64,000 nucleotides of DNA. Source: Seriola aureovittata (Eukaryota > Chordata > Actinopteri > Carangiformes > Carangidae). A program made the position numbers and the translations under genes. A model generated the notes under the pieces. That model saw nothing but the letters and a program-made list of their open reading frames with translations. It had not been told where the DNA came from and ran no database searches. How positions within the stretch are numbered: position 1 is the first letter of the stretch; the number at the start of each line of letters is the position of its first letter. Shown here one piece after another: positions 37,623-49,953 of the stretch. Location: NCBI RefSeq assembly GCF_021018895.1, contig NC_079375.1, positions 24,679,975 through 24,743,974 of the forward strand. Direction: 5' to 3'.

Positions 37623-38111
37623 ATGGTGTTAATAACAGAGGAACAAGCTGAAGGTTCAAAGGTTAAAGTGAATGGAGTGGCTGGACGAGATGGACTCAGT
37701 GAGACTGAGTGTAGGACCAGTAAAGTGGCGATGGATACACCTGTCATGTCCTTCTCTACGGTTGACAAAGATGGGTGTGAAGTATCAGAGGAGGATGATC
37801 ATGAGGACGCTGAAGTTGATTACACACGGAACTATTGGGAAGATGAGGATGATATCTACCAAGAGTTCGAGGAGTTGGACTTTGAGGCCCTGCCGGATCA
37901 CTCGGACACGCGTAGCATCGCTTCAGACGATTCTTTCTATCCCCTCGATAGTTCTGTCGCCTCTCAAATGTACCGTTCCCCGAGCCCTGACAGCCCCGAG
38001 CCCATCTCCTTCTTCAAGGCCTGCTGCGAGAACAACGCCATCATCGTCAAGATTATGATCAGACAAGGAGTCACTGAAGAGGAAGTGAGGGAGACAGATA
38101 GGAACAGAAGA
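37623..38111 (+). CDS. ankrd33b: ankrd33b exon 1: acidic N-terminus and start of ankyrin region
   Basis: 163 codons, phase 0 at its end (aga|gtaggt). Residues about 55-95 are rich in Asp/Glu ([27 protein letters not shown]). The motif [13 protein letters not shown] follows, then Ser/Pro-rich SPSPDSPEP and the first ankyrin helix [20 protein letters not shown]. Reading past 38111 quickly loses similarity, which supports the donor. Confidence 0.94.
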
Positions 38112-41100
38112 GTAGGTGGCTCAATGCATTTTAATGAAATGTTTGACTTTCAGATAGCAGGACCAGAAAAGTCTACACAATCCCAGTGTTTAACATTGGA
38201 AGCTTCAGTTTGCTCACAGTGGTTATAACATTTGAAAATACATGATGATCCATGAGCATCATCCTCAAAGGATTGAACCAGTGTTTCATAAGTTTTGGTT
38301 ATACAAATCATGTACATTTAGCAGTCTTGACCGTTTACCAATGAATTCTGAGGGTTTTCAGGTTTTAAGAATGACTTTTTACCACTTTACAGATAGCCAT
38401 TGAGTTCCATTAATTTACCAATTACCAATGTAGTTTAAATCCAAATGGATCTTAATAGGCTGCACTGGCACATTAAAACAATATCACTTTGGCAAAAATT
38501 CATTATGATAGATTAAACAACTAAAGCAAGTCAGACAGTTGATTTTCATATGAATGGAAACCACTGATATTTACTCTCTAGTTCTTGCACAGCAGAAAGT
38601 CTTATTGGCTGGAGAGTCAGATCAAAACATCTGACTGTGAAAAAACAAAGGACAAATTTATTAACAAACTTGAGATCTTTTGAAAGTCAACTGAACCAAA
38701 CAATGCGCAGGATTGTTTGTATTACAGTTACAATGGATTTTAAAAAATCTGAAGCAACATAGCGTGGTTTGCAAAATATTAAACAGTAATTAATAAAATT
38801 AAGTAAACATGCAGTCACTGCTACAGTCCTTCCTTGGTTAGAGTCAATGTACAGCTGTGTACCTGGTGTGGACTTGCAGCGTTAGGACAACAACAACTAT
38901 GTGAGTCAGAGATCAAAGAACAACAAAGCAAAAAAATCATTATGTCTAGGATGTAAAACTTCTATAAAAGTGTCAGTGTTTCTGATATATACTATCCCAT
39001 AACCGGTCACTTTAAGTTTAATAACTAAGACGTGTTCTGGTATGTAACGTAAAAGTACAATGAAGCACAAACAACACTTTGACCCCGGGTGAACCCGGCA
39101 GTTTTTCTCACTGTCTCATCAGGTTTTACGTTCAGGCTAGCTAATCCCAGTGCGGCTCCATTGATAGTCAAATCTAGAAGGTGGGTTCAGAGCAGTTGGT
39201 TAAAGCTCCAGTGACAGATGGGGAGTGTAAACTGCACAGTGACAATGTCAACAAGCAGCTTGGCATCAGGGTCAGCTTTTAAAAGGCTCGCTAAGACACT
39301 GAACTGAGGACTGGCTAAAAGAGATACTGTATGCTAATAGAGCTGAGGCAGACAGAGGGATTGTCCTGGAATAGTTTGACAGTAATGTTTTTCAGGACAC
39401 TCAGTACACCTGGTGACACATGTAGCATATGCTGCCATGTTCTGTGTCATGACATGAGGTTGTTTGCTACTGAGATATTGAGATGTTTAAATGGCTTTCA
39501 GTGGTTGTTTCTATGAGAACATGACTCTGCTGAGCTAAATGAAGGACCACCCTCTTGAGTGTTGGGTCCCTGTGGGAAAACCTCTCATTGATTCAGAGCA
39601 CTGCTGAATCACTTTGCACAGCAGCAGAGCAAAAGAGGAACCGTTAATTGGTAGATGACTGCAAACTGGCTGTCACATTTAATATCTGTTGTATTAGAAC
39701 CAACTGTGCAGCAGTTATCTTGTGCATCACCAGCTCACACATTTTAATGGATGAAACTTTGGCATTCATGTTTCTTTATGCTTGTCAATATTCCTGAAAG
39801 AAGAAAATTCACCTGTCTGCTCCCCCACCACTGGTTTCAGTTCCTTTTTGTTCAGGAGAGTCATTACATCGACCTAGATGTTTCAAAGTTCACCTGGTTT
39901 GTAATGGGGGCAAGTGTGTTTAATCATTATCAGTCATTATGTATTATACTATATTATCATGTCCATTTACAGTGCAGATCATCTCACACATTGTCAGCCT
40001 ACAGGATAAGTTTGGAAATCATTTATTTGAATTTATGCTTTTCAATGCTCTAGATATATCTGTGTCAACCAGATACCTGGTGTCATTTCTTTACCATTGA
40101 GTTATTGTAATCATTCACTCCATTTGCTGTTTACAGCATAATTGGTATTTTCTACATGTAGGCTACACACAGTTATCTTCATCTGTCCTGTTCAGTCACT
40201 GGAACAGCCAACTCATCTCTTACAGGTGGTAATAGTAAGGAATATGTCATAATGCACAATATATACTAAATAAGTGAAAGAAAGGTTCCACGGTTCATGT
40301 ATTTATCATTTGATAACATGAGACTCCACCATGAAAACTTGTTTTATTTTTATGAAATCTTATTTATTCACTAATTTATTGTGTTGATTTTTTTGTTTTG
40401 GTGAGGGAACGACAACTAGCACTTCTCCACGTACAATGTTATAGTAAATATCCAGTCAGAGATGACATAAATAAAGATAAATATTAATATACATAATAAT
40501 ATTGTTAATGTTAAGACTCAGTGTCATATTTTACAAAAAGAGTCAGAAAGAATTAATGAAAAGTCATCATGCAAAGACACACTATACAAAACCATTGTAA
40601 ATGAGCATTTAATGACATTTTGCAATTTTTCTGCAAAAATGAGTTATCATGCATGAATACAAGTGTACATAACATACATTACACCTCATCCTAGAGAAAC
40701 TCTCTGGTGGGAAGCAGCTGTCAGTTTGACAGATCAATCAGTTAGACATGCAGTGCATGTAAAAGTATTCAGTCCCTTTTATTACATTTTATTTTGCTAT
40801 TTTGTCTTATGCTGAAAACGCTTAATTCATCCATCAATGTATAATGCTGGCACGATAGCTGCTAGCTAATGCTAACGCTAATGGCGCTAATGCTTTGTGG
40901 AACTGTAAAATAAGTAATAAGATAATTATCAGTGAAGCGAGGCCAAGTGTTCCTATTAACATGTCACTTCATCAAGATTTATGAAAAAAACCTTGTGAAG
41001 TATAAACAACAGACAACAAACTTTAACCCAAATTACTCACCACATGCTCCATTTCCCCCTCTATTAACCATTAACAATCAATTGTGTGGCCCGTCTACAG

Positions 41101-44100
41101 ACGGTGCGTCCTCATGCAGCAATAGCATGTTTTTCTCTTCTCAGGTCCATATAAAGATCATATGTTAACACCAGGTGTAAACAGGGTCAGCGTTGGGATG
41201 TTAGAGAGCGGCTCACTGTAAATCCAAAATAATAGATAATGTGATTAAACTGGTGGTTTGATGAGAATCTGTCGGATCATGTGACCACTTTGGTTATGTG
41301 CTTCATTGGACTTCTTCCTCTCAGCAATGTTGGTGAGAAGACGCTTTCATACCATTACAGGAATTAGAAATAAAAGACCTCATTTTGCTTCATGCTGTTG
41401 TGTCTTTACCACTGTTATATCAGAGTAATTTACTCTGATATAATAGTTATTACCCTTTTAAATCAGAGGAAAATCAACCAGTAGCAGTTTGGACAGTTTA
41501 GTGTTTGGTCACTGATCACTCCAGCTGTAAACCCACGTTAAATCTGAGTTAACAGTCTATTACAGTGTCTCTATCTCTTTGGCACACACTGTGAAAAGCA
41601 GCCTCTTACCATGCTCGCAGGCGGGATGACCGAGAAGCTTTATTTCTTTTTATGAGAATTTGCCGCAATGATTTTCTCCTGTGGGGAAATATGACTGTGA
41701 ATCTGTAAAAAAAAAAAAAAAAAGTTTCACTGTAGCCCAGAGAAACAAAATTACTGGTGTTTTTAAGAGCTAGAATCAATCACAGACATAAGTGGGAAGC
41801 CGAGACTCAAGCACTCTTTTGTTTTTGTTTTTCAGTCTGGTCTGATTATGGCGTGTTACCATGGCTACGTGGACGTGGTCATCGCCCTCTCTTACTGCCC
41901 GTATCTGGATGTCAACTGGCAGGATAATGAGGGCAACACCGCTCTCATTACTGCTGCACAAGCAGGTAAACCCACCCTGATTACCTTTGTGTATTATTTC
42001 AGAACATTTAAACTGTTGCCGATATAGTTATTGTAAACAAATGAAACAATCACGGGAAGCCTCCTTACACCAGGAGCATTGTTAACTCTCCACTGTCGCC
42101 AGGGTCCAGCAGCACAGGTGTTATCACTTATCTGCCTAATGAGACCTTCAGCTGTGAGAGCAAGTACAGACTGTATTTTATTGAGATCATTTAGTTAAAG
42201 GAATCAATCAACAGTTTGGGAAATATATTCGTTTGCTTTCTTGCTGAGAGTTAGATGAGAGGATTGATACCACTGTCATGTCTGTATGGTAAAAAAAATT
42301 AAGATACCACCAGCAACCTGCTAATTTAGCTTAGCATAAAAACTAAAAACGGGGGGGAAAGTGCTAGCCTGGCTCTGTCTGAAGGTATGAAAATCCATCC
42401 ATCAGCACGTCTCAAGCTCATTAATTAACACAGAGTATCGTTTCTTTAATCCATATAAAAACAGCCCATCAGTTCTAACACTGACTCTCACCAAATTAAT
42501 TGCTGAGATGCTGCTACAACTTGGTCCAACAGGGAAACATGCATGACAATCAAACAATCAAAGTCGGTAGATTTGCCAACAGATTAGCTGCCACTCTGTT
42601 TGGCTGAGCTAAAGCTGAACCATCAAGTCTCTAAACGATGATGATTTTCATGATGAACTTTAATTTTACCGTTCGCCTTTGAAATATAATAATTTTTTAC
42701 TGATTTTGCTGCATTCTGAGTTTTCAGTAATTGCTGTGGTAAATACAACATTATCACAACTTATAAAACCAATGATGGAGCAAAGAATAAAAACAAACTA
42801 AAACCCAAATTGTTGTTTTACTTTAATCAAAAGAACCTTGTATTCAGAGCGCTAAAACCCTGCAATTGCCATTTGTAGCAGCTGTTTCACAAAAGTATAA
42901 TCTCGCTTTAAGTGGCATTGCTCTCTTTTCCGATCGAAGTGGAAAGACTTGTACCAGACAAGCTTAAACTTAGACCGGCCTCATACATAAAGAAAAGCAT
43001 TTTTAAAAAAAATCAATTCACTATTCATGCACTGAGTGAGTGAAATTTCTACATGCCGACGGTGAAAGTAGAAACTCAGTCAAAGCAAATGAAATAATCT
43101 GTTGCAAGTATCTCTGTGAGTGAGACAGAGCCACGCTGATGCGCTTTGACAGGGGATCCATAAAAAGATTCTGTAGAGATGATGGAGAGTTTACTGAGTT
43201 TGAGTCTGAACCTCCATTTACTACGATGTGGAGCAGTTTCATTGTTATGGCTCCTGATTCAAATCCAGACACAAGTTCTATGTGGACAAATATCAACTCT
43301 TATCACTTTAAAGGTCCCATTTTTATACTTTTCCCAAGTGTTGATCCATAAGAAGATTTATTTGTGGATCTAAGTAGCAAAAACCATCTCAGTGTTGTTT
43401 TACAGACCGTTTTACCTTATCTAATGTTCCTCATGATGTAATAAGCTAATGTCTAATCGCTCTCAGCGAGACATGTTGCCTTGCATGCGCTTATGTGTCG
43501 TTTTCTCCCACACTACTTTAGATGCATAATTTACAGTGGTAGAATTTTTATTGCAGAGAATTGAGTTTCTAAATTGGTCCAAATTAAAGCTCGGAGCGTT
43601 ATTATGAGGTCTGGTGCTCGCAGGGATCACTGTTATTTGCTGGCTTTGGAAAGTACCATCGTAAGTAATTTCATAACGATGCAGCCACATGTATCAGACA
43701 TAGCGCCCCGGCCCCTCATCTGCTAACGATGATGAATGGCTCACTGTGGCCTGTGATGAATAGCTGCAGACTACTCTTCATTTTCTGCTTCATTAAAAGA
43801 AGTATTGATCCCCTTTCTTGACAAAGTACTCTGCAACACCTCGGGGGGGGGGGGGCAGGTGACCCAGACTGTGAGTCTACATGACTGCAGAAAATGTGGT
43901 CAACTGGATGAGAGGATAAAACTTTCCCTGAAACATTTTACTAGGTAGAAAGCGGACAACGGTTTGGGACTTAAATCCACTGAGGTCACATTCTAGTATT
44001 AACCATCCTCTTCACCTCCATTCAACCATGCTTCTGTTCCTTGCTCTGTCTGCATAATGGATTCCCATTGCGTGCTAAAATTCTGCATTATGCTCACTTC

Positions 44101-47100
44101 AAGGAATTTCAGGAGATCAGACTGTTCCATTAGCATTGGATTTAGACGAGATTTACTCGGTCAGGTCAGTCAGGAACTCAGGTTGTGAACATTGAAGACG
44201 CCGTGCTGAATGGTAAAAAGCTGCAGTTTGACTTCAAGTTCCATTAGTCACAGTCAAGTTAGGCTATTTATCCAATCCCCGAAGTGGCTGACAAAGTCTG
44301 AAATCAGGACGCAACTTCTGCACAGAACTTGGTCTGAGGGTGACAGCGCTAGACATTATTTAGATTCTATTTTTCCAATAGAAAGTCGCTAAATTGCTGT
44401 TTACATGAATATTTACGTTTGTCCTCGACAGTAAGTGTCGCTGGGGGATATAAGAAACTAATTTGTGCAATAATTTGTGCCCTCAAATTAAGTTTGAACT
44501 TGAGTTACTACATTTATTCACTTGCGTTCATAACTTTTCTGTGTGTCTGATATTAATCTGTGCTTATGAATTAGTTTGTCATTTGCATGGATTACAAGGG
44601 CAAAAAGTCAGTATTATTTACACTTTAACCTTTGTTTGAAGGATGATAAAAAATAAAAAAAATAGCAGAATATTGTTTAAAGGTCCCATATTTTACACTT
44701 CTCCTGTGTTTTATTTGAAGTTTTGATCCATAAGGAGATGTATTAGTGGGCGACTGTCCTCCTGTAAAAAATAATATAATCAACATCGTCTGTGTAGCAG
44801 GTGATTATGACCCATTTTTACATTTTTTTCTTTATTGTGACATCATAAAGTTACAGAAGTCCTCACGGCAGATTTTAAGGCTCAGTTTCTGAATACAGGC
44901 TGAGTGCGTTTCTCTGTGGACTGAGGCTTTGATACTTTCACAGTATTAATATAGAAGCTAGACCTGCATTAAAACAAACTTTCTATTGCAGGGAAAACCA
45001 AGTCATTTTAGGCAGCTGTTCACAATACAGTCATGAGTAACATTTTTAATTAAAATTCATTACACTTACCATTATTAGCTCAGTGAACAGTTGGACACTG
45101 TGATTGGACTGTCATTGTCGAATCAGATTCACATGTAAAAACATGGCAAACATTTGTACTTGCATACATACATGCATACTATCATGACAGCAGACATCAC
45201 AATCCTCTACACTGAAGTTACAAAAACACTGACCGAGAGAGAGAAGCCATCACTAACTGCTGAGTAACTAGCAGATGAATAACATGCCTTCCTGTAACCA
45301 ACCAGCTCAGACATCCCACACTGTTTCCACTGATCAACTGCTGCAGCGAAGCACAGAAAGCTAGCCGGCTAGCTAATATTACAAACAACCTCAAGACAGG
45401 AAATACAACTGCTCACGTCTCAGAGCCATGGCAAACTGTTAACCTACATGTTGTTTACTCACAGTTTTAACAGAAAGACTGGAAGTGTGGTTTAAATGAA
45501 GTTATTGTAAGATGATGCAGGCTGCTGTTAACACTGCTTACCTTGTACGGAAAAACACCTCAAAACTACGGTGTCCCACAGCGGCCAAACAACACCAAAA
45601 CCGGGTTTCCCTTGCAACTGTATGTAAACATGTATGTACAGTATATGCCCGATAGTATGCATGTATGTGCAAGTGATTAGTATCAGTATATTTGTAAGTG
45701 AAGTATTCAGTTTTGGCCGAGCAGCTTCTCAGAGAATTGACTAAAACTGAGTGACACACATTGATATTGTGGATAATAGCTGAAGTTATAAAGCTGAAGT
45801 GACTTTGATCCACTAAGTAGAGTTCCTCCTAACAGCTGTCATCCAGATGTTGAATTGGATATAAAGCTTAACATTTATTGTATTAGAGCAAACTGGGATG
45901 ATGTTGCACTTTTAAGGTTCTCCCTTTGGTTTCTTACTTTAGAGGAGAGTTCAGCACGTTCACAGATACTCAGCAGTTTGTTCTGGGCTCAGGAATAAGA
46001 AATGTGAATTGTTAAAAAAAAGGGCTGGATTCTCCTCCATGATTATTAGCGCTCCATCCTCAAAGCATCTGGAAAAATAACCAAATAGCCAAAATTATAA
46101 ATATTAAAGTCACTATTAAGATAATGTTGTAAACTTGAAAATGATGTAATTTTTCACACGTGTTCTGGGATTACACTGGACTTGACTGGATGAATACGAG
46201 CAGAGCAGCAGAAGCAGTCAGCAGGACGTTTCCATGGAGAGATGAGAGGAGCTGAGAGAGTCCATGATGTTTATCCTTTGATGCTATTCTTTAAAGAAAT
46301 GTAATATCATTATGTTCTTCTTTCAGCCTCATATTCAGTTCAGAGTCGTGAAGACCTTGTTGTGGATTCATGTCTGCTCAGTTAGAGCGGCACATATTAT
46401 TATGGTCTGGATTTAAATGTAGATTTGTCCTTTAAACATTAAATCTGTGCCTCTTTTTATGTGACAGTAGTGAAAATGAGTCGTGGTTTCAGAACGATGG
46501 AGACAGAGAACAATTACATTCAGAATATGATGCAGGTTTAGGAGGATTTCTTTTTTTCCTGGGCAACTTTCCTGATTTTCCCAAATGATGTACAAATGTC
46601 TTGATACAGTGAACAGCATGAAGCTGCTGTGAACGGGGGAAATAAATTTGCCAAATTCTGACCAGTGAGACCGCAACAGGTTGACACTGATTCAAACGCA
46701 CATATTACTCATTATTAACAAGCCTTTGGGTCTAAGCAGCTCTGCAAGGCTGTACTCTGGCACAGTGACGCTTTGAGCTGTATGCTATTGTTAGCATGCT
46801 GATTATTGAGTAGGTAACATTTAAAACGTTCGCCGCCTTGGCTTAGACTGTCTTAGCCCTCCAGTAGCTGTGGAGATATTTCCGTCTGGACCAAAATGGT
46901 GGATTGACCCACTGACCAACATTTCCATTAAGCTGCGCCACTGGCATGTCTGTGCGGACTGGCGAGCTTTACCTGTGCCACTGTACGTAGAAACTCCAGC
47001 TTACATAAGACCGACATGTCCATGTTTCTGTCCCGTCTGCAGGTCATATTTTCATCTCTAATTACCTGCTGAACTACTTCCCTGGGCTGGACATCGAGAG

Positions 47101-48244
47101 GAGGAACTGTCACGGCTTCACGGCTTTGATGAAGGCCGCCATGCAGGGCCGCGCCGAGTGTGTCAGGTCCCTCATGCTGGCTGGTGTGTTTAACTTAAGG
47201 CACATTTTAGGGTAGAAATCACATCTGATGTAGCGAATCAGTGTACAAATGTATAGCAGATTACAGTACAGCTGTAACGTCTCCATGAATCCTCATGCTT
47301 CCAGGAAGTGATATTCAGGCACGGGACAACGGCCGCAGAATGACACCCAGGGAGTGGGCTCTCTTCACTGGTCGATACGAGACGGCTTATCTAATGCAGC
47401 GGCTGATGTTGAAGCCCTGCGCTGAGCAGTTCTGTGACTCCTTCAATCGGGAGTGGCCCATGTTGGAGGTTAACATGTTCATTATGTCTATATTCTTATT
47501 ACTGAATGCTTTTATGTCTCTGTGAGAAATTCAAAACGCGGATTCGAAATATGTTTCTTCTAAACTACAACGTTTGATCTTCTTGTGCAGGAGCTGTTGG
47601 CCCAGGCCCAAGAGCGAAAGTCCTGCTGGAGGCGTTTGATCAACCTTCTCTCCTGCTGCCCCTATAGGTTTTACATCAACAACAAGGTAAACCCCGTGGA
47701 TGATGGCGTTCTGGACCACATGGTCCAGATCACCACCAGTATCTCCAGCCCGTTCATTGCCATAGCTTGCCGCACGGTGTCTCCGGGCAGCCCACCGTGC
47801 GTCGGGAAGCGTCGCCAAGCCGTGCAGGAGATTCTGAGGAGGCAACGGGTGGCCGAGCTGAAGCGCCTGGGCCCGGACAGACTCAACAACTACAGGATAT
47901 TTTTCCAGAACTCGCGGGTTCTACTCATCCCCAAGGCGAGGGATCGGAGGGCCAGCCTCCAGCCCCAGCTGTTCAGCAACGTGGCCGCAGCGTCCACGGT
48001 GGCCATGAGACGAGCCAGTCTCCTGCCGCTCAACATGCTGAGGAGAAGCAGCGTGCGGCCGGGCATCGTGGTGCCCAAAGTGAGGCTCTGCAAAGCCCCG
48101 GCTCCAAACTTTACACCACAAAAATTCAAGCGGAGCAGTAACCGCAACCAGCTGCAGGTACCCAAGTGGGATTACAAGATGAAGAGAATAGAGAGGAGGA
48201 AGGAGGAGGAGAGGAAAAGGCTGTTACTTCTGAGGAGGTGGTGA
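37623..48244 (+). CDS. ankrd33b: ankrd33b: ankyrin repeat domain 33B (complete, 5 coding exons)
   Basis: Exons 37623-38111, 41836-41965, 47043-47183, 47305-47468 and 47591-48244 join in frame into 525 residues (human about 494). The start MVL at 37623 matches the family start and no longer in-frame extension is convincing. Order: acidic N-terminus with the family motif [13 protein letters not shown] (near residues 96-108); ankyrin repeats from about 125 to 290, including [13 protein letters not shown] and [32 protein letters not shown]; and a basic C-terminal region ([39 protein letters not shown]) ending in a Lys/Arg/Glu-rich helix. The paralogue ANKRD33 (PANKY) is a photoreceptor transcription cofactor; the role of ANKRD33B is little known, so I infer only a protein-protein adaptor. 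It converges on ctnnd2. A candidate AATAAA lies at 49834. Confidence 0.95.
38112..41835 (+). other. ankrd33b intron 1
   Basis: 3.7 kb with no recognisable exon. It contains a Tc1-like end fragment at 40750-40832, GCTAGC/GCTAAC-rich DNA near 40855-40890, and a poly(A) run at 41707-41723. Confidence 0.65.
40750..40832. mobile_element. Solo Tc1-like terminal repeat
   Basis: CAGTGCATGTAAAAGTATTC followed by AGTCCCTTTTATTACATTTT and TTATGCTGAAAACG resembles the outer end of a teleost Tc1-like element. No partner end or transposase was found nearby. Confidence 0.5.
41836..41965 (+). CDS. ankrd33b: ankrd33b exon 2: ankyrin repeats
   Basis: Encodes [34 protein letters not shown] and TALITAAQA, covering the end of one ankyrin repeat and the start of the next. 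The acceptor is tttttcag, the donor follows GCA G|GTAAAC, and the exon leaves in phase 1. Confidence 0.95.
42185..42560 (+). repeat. Dispersed teleost repeat, copy 2
   Basis: Contains TTGCTGAGAGTTAGATGAGA, ACCACTGTCATGTCTGTATG, TTAGCTTAGCATAAAAACT, GCTAGCCTGGCTCTGTCTG and AAGCTCATTAATTAACAC, in the same order as copies at 17040 and 58430. It is the most complete of the three. Confidence 0.75.
43300..43440 (+). repeat. 'aaaggtcccat' dispersed repeat, short copy
   Basis: TTTAAAGGTCCCATTTTTAT followed by GTTGATCCATAAGAAGATTT. It matches the fuller copy at 44675 (ATCCATAAGGAGATGTATTA). Confidence 0.55.
44675..44960 (+). repeat. 'aaaggtcccat' dispersed repeat, long copy
   Basis: Ordered words TTTAAAGGTCCCATATTTTA, TGTGACATCATAAAGTTACA, GAAGTCCTCACGGC, CTCAGTTTCTGAATACAGGC and GATACTTTCACAGTATTAAT match a very common percomorph interspersed repeat as I remember it. 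Confidence 0.65.
47043..47183 (+). CDS. ankrd33b: ankrd33b exon 3: ankyrin repeats
   Basis: Encodes [40 protein letters not shown] and VRSLMLA. It begins with the last two bases of a Gly codon and leaves in phase 1. The acceptor is gtctgcag, the donor GGCT G|GTGTGT. Confidence 0.95.
47305..47468 (+). CDS. ankrd33b: ankrd33b exon 4: last ankyrin repeat
   Basis: Encodes [39 protein letters not shown] and [16 protein letters not shown]. The last ankyrin unit uses [11 protein letters not shown] in place of TPLHLAA. It ends in phase 0 at a gttaac donor, two bases off the usual gtaag pattern. Confidence 0.94.
47591..48244 (+). CDS. ankrd33b: ankrd33b exon 5: conserved basic C-terminal region
   Basis: 217 codons plus TGA at 48242. 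Starts [20 protein letters not shown], continues [60 protein letters not shown] and [16 protein letters not shown], and ends in a charged coiled helix ([20 protein letters not shown]). It is rich in Arg/Lys, with no known catalytic domain. Long frames on the opposite strand here are shadows. Confidence 0.95.
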   Translation, partial: ELLAQAQERKSCWRRLINLLSCCPYRFYINNKVNPVDDGVLDHMVQITTSISSPFIAIACRTVSPGSPPCVGKRRQAVQEILRRQRVAELKRLGPDRLNNYRIFFQNSRVLLIPKARDRRASLQPQLFSNVAAASTVAMRRASLLPLNMLRRSSVRPGIVVPKVRLCKAPAPNFTPQKFKRSSNRNQLQVPKWDYKMKRIERRKEEERKRLLLLRRW

Positions 48245-49919
48245 GGGGATAAAGGGGAAGAGGACAAAGTAGGACATGGCTTGCTGCATCTTCAAAGAGC
48301 TCGGGCGTGTGGAAAACACTCGCATGGCTCTTACAATTCACAGTGGTGAAGTACTTTAAAATTAATGAATGAACTCCAAATTTTCATCTCTTGTTTTCTG
48401 AGTTTGCCGACTTTGTTGAATTTGTTGCCTTGTTTCTACTTGAGTTGACACGTTTGTAAAACATCATTTGTGATGCAATGTGGGAGACACAGGATCTCAG
48501 GGAGAAGAAATCTACAGAACAGTGTTTATAGCTTCTGCTTGAATGCTGGCAGAAATCATTTTCTCCACGCTGGCAGCTTTAATGTATGTGACAATGACAT
48601 GTGGCAAAAAGAGACAAAAGAAAACCAAGTGTAAGGGCTTCAGCATGCTTCAAATGAAGAGCTAGTCAGAGGGTCCAGCGCAGTGGACCGCATTAATTAT
48701 ATGAGTTTACAGGCTGCTATAGGCAATTTCTGTGCTAATGACCTTGAATTTGTCACAAGATGTATTTTCCCTCGTATAAATATAAATATAAATATCTGGG
48801 GTGGGAAAAAGTTTAGTCTAAAAGGCCTGATATAGTTTTAAAAAGGTTGCAGACACACTCAAGGTTGTGCTTGTACTACATAGGGTGTCTGCATAAACCA
48901 GTATGCACACGCTGCTCAACAGTTGGGTGTTTCCACAGCCAGTCGACCATCCGTCAAACACTCCAGGTGAAATATACTGAGGCCTTTAAAGTGTGGTTGT
49001 TTGGAAACGGTACTGACACTTTTGCTGCTAATTCTGAACCCGTAAAAAAAAACACTGAACCCTTAGAAAAACACAAGAACATGGGAGAGGTGGAGATAAC
49101 TACAACCCTGTCTCCTACAAATTAAACTGCAACAGCAAATACATTTTGTAGGACACATAATGGTTTGCTGGTTTATGTCAGGTGGAAAGCAACCCTCTTG
49201 TTTGGCCTTTATGTCTGTCACTGAAGTTAGCATGCTAACTAGCCCGGGCGGCTCGGCTCGTCACTGTCCGATACCGAGACACTGCTGCGTCCGGTCTGCC
49301 CGGGAGAAGTAGTTGCAATTACATTACCTAAAAAAAAACATATTTGCTGTTGCAGTTTGGTAATATATAAATGTCATTTATATCAGACTAATCAGGAGAA
49401 GTGTTAAACAGCAATAAGACAGGACACCATGCTGAGTTGGGAAGAGTAAAGGATGTATAAGGTAAAAGGTAAAAGGTGGAAGAAAGTGGGATTTGATAGT
49501 AAAATTTGTTAAAAGAGGGATATCAAACGGGCAGAAATGGGTCTTGAAAAGGCAGGAAGGTGACAACCAGTCGGAGGGATTTTACCAGGATGCAGAGGAG
49601 AGCTCCGACACGGCCAAATGAAGATTGGTGACTGGCTGCTACGGCGAGATTGCCACAGGAAAGCATCGCTGAGCGCGCAGGAGAAAGCCCAGAAGCCATT
49701 TTACACTGACGCATAGTACAACAGGTATTTGCAGGGGATGCAAAGGGAAGCGCTTATGTTACAGCTGAGCTGAGGAGCCAGCTCACACAGGCTTTGGAAG
49801 GGCTTTGTGGAGAATTTGAATAGCAGAGCCAAAAATAAACAGCTTAGTGCTAAACTGTGACTTGTTGACTTCCAAAATAATCACGAGATAGTCCACTGTT
49901 TGGTGCCACTGTCGCGTAC

Positions 49920-49953
49920 TATATATATATATATATATATACATATATATACA
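49920..49953. repeat. (AT)n microsatellite
   Basis: About 16 AT units with ACAT interruptions at the right end. Confidence 0.9.

Larger units (their letters stand above)
41966..47042 (+). other. ankrd33b intron 2 with several dispersed repeats
   Basis: 5.1 kb without coding exons. Holds the 'ctggctctgtct' repeat (42185-42560), two copies of the 'aaaggtcccat' repeat (43300-43440 and 44675-44960), a 13-G run at 43843, and a 'TTAGCATGCTGATTATTG' repeat remnant at 46730-46925 just before exon 3. Confidence 0.65.

Noticed and set aside
47671..48165. Open frames on the - strand and in the +2 frame across ankrd33b exon 5
   Set aside because: Shadows of a GC-rich real exon; their products match nothing.
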